DNA of 64,000 nt. Source: Cellulomonas sp. Root930 (GTDB taxonomy: Bacteria; Actinomycetota; Actinomycetes; Actinomycetales; Cellulomonadaceae). Below the pieces are notes generated by a model, which was given only the letters and a program-made list of their open reading frames with translations, did no database searches and had not been told where the DNA came from. The stretch spans positions 2,387,573 to 2,451,572 of the forward strand of contig LMJI01000001.1 of the NCBI GenBank assembly GCA_001429255.1. Direction: 5' to 3'. Position 1 is the first letter of the stretch. Every line of letters starts with the position of its first letter. The position numbers were made by a program, and so were the translations under genes. Positions 63,984-64,000 of the stretch are shown here, piece by piece.

Positions 63984-64000
63984 GTGAGTGCCGCGGCAGA
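63984..64000 (+). CDS. Start of a truncated gene, probably ribonuclease III
   Basis: A GTG at 63984 preceded by GGAGG (63973-63977, 6 nt spacing) opens a frame V-S-A-A-A that runs off the window. By conserved gene order after DUF177-rpmF it is expected to be rnc (RNase III). Only five codons are visible, so the identity is inference. Confidence 0.4.

Overview
The window is chromosomal DNA of a very high-GC Gram-positive actinobacterium. The gene set (whiB, mtrAB-lpqB, DUF3499, LpqB, Rv3235-family, a SepIVA-like protein, an NdgR-type IclR regulator beside leuCD), the many GTG starts and the overall protein character suggest the order Micrococcales, most likely Cellulomonadaceae. The genus is an inference. 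I see no phage, insertion sequence, plasmid or CRISPR signal. Nearly everything is core chromosome, densely packed, with many 1-4 bp overlaps.

Layout. 0-5.8 kb: a small cell-surface polysaccharide cassette (partial NAD-dependent epimerase, acyltransferase-3/SGNH, rmlA, FkbM methyltransferase, TIGR03089 protein). 5.8-17 kb: whiB, a 1171-residue membrane glycosyltransferase with its DUF5719 partner, a WbbL-like glycosyltransferase, a zincin-like protein, DUF3499, a zinc ribbon, phosphomannomutase, Trm112-like and sahH. 17-25.3 kb: RDD and SpoIIM-type membrane proteins, an AlkZ-like glycosylase, and a five-gene MoxR/DUF58/DUF4350/DUF4129 membrane operon. 25.5-36.4 kb: mtrA-mtrB-lpqB, comF, hpf, a YcaQ/AlkX-type glycosylase, an EamA transporter and secA. 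36.4-41.3 kb: an Rv3235-family protein, a LysM membrane protein, a MerR/excisionase-like HTH, orphan SAF and CpaE-like genes, and a DUF6912-like protein. 41.4-41.7 kb: tRNA-Gln(CTG) and tRNA-Glu(CTC). 41.7-64 kb: a small membrane protein, ndgR, leuC-leuD, hup, murA, plsC, gpsA, a cystathionine gamma-synthase-like enzyme, ddl, a fatty-acid desaturase, DUF3515, thiL, GNAT, rpmB, a FakA-like DAK2 protein, recG, an ABC exporter, rsmD, coaD, a SepIVA-like coiled coil, DUF177, rpmF and the first codons of what is probably rnc.

Functionally the window centres on the cell envelope (nucleotide sugars, glycosyltransferases, MurA, Ddl, PlsC, GpsA, desaturase, MtrAB-LpqB, SecA), with methyl-cycle, leucine, CoA and thiamine enzymes, ribosome factors and DNA repair. 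Two regulatory themes stand out. Many genes start 6-8 nt after a -10-like hexamer, which suggests leaderless mRNAs. Most convergent gene pairs abut within 9 nt without a terminator. The most unusual non-coding element is a 10-bp-phased direct-repeat array at 37870-37931, next to a gene for a small MerR/excisionase-type DNA-binding protein. All positions and motifs were read by eye; no alignment, folding or database search was run.
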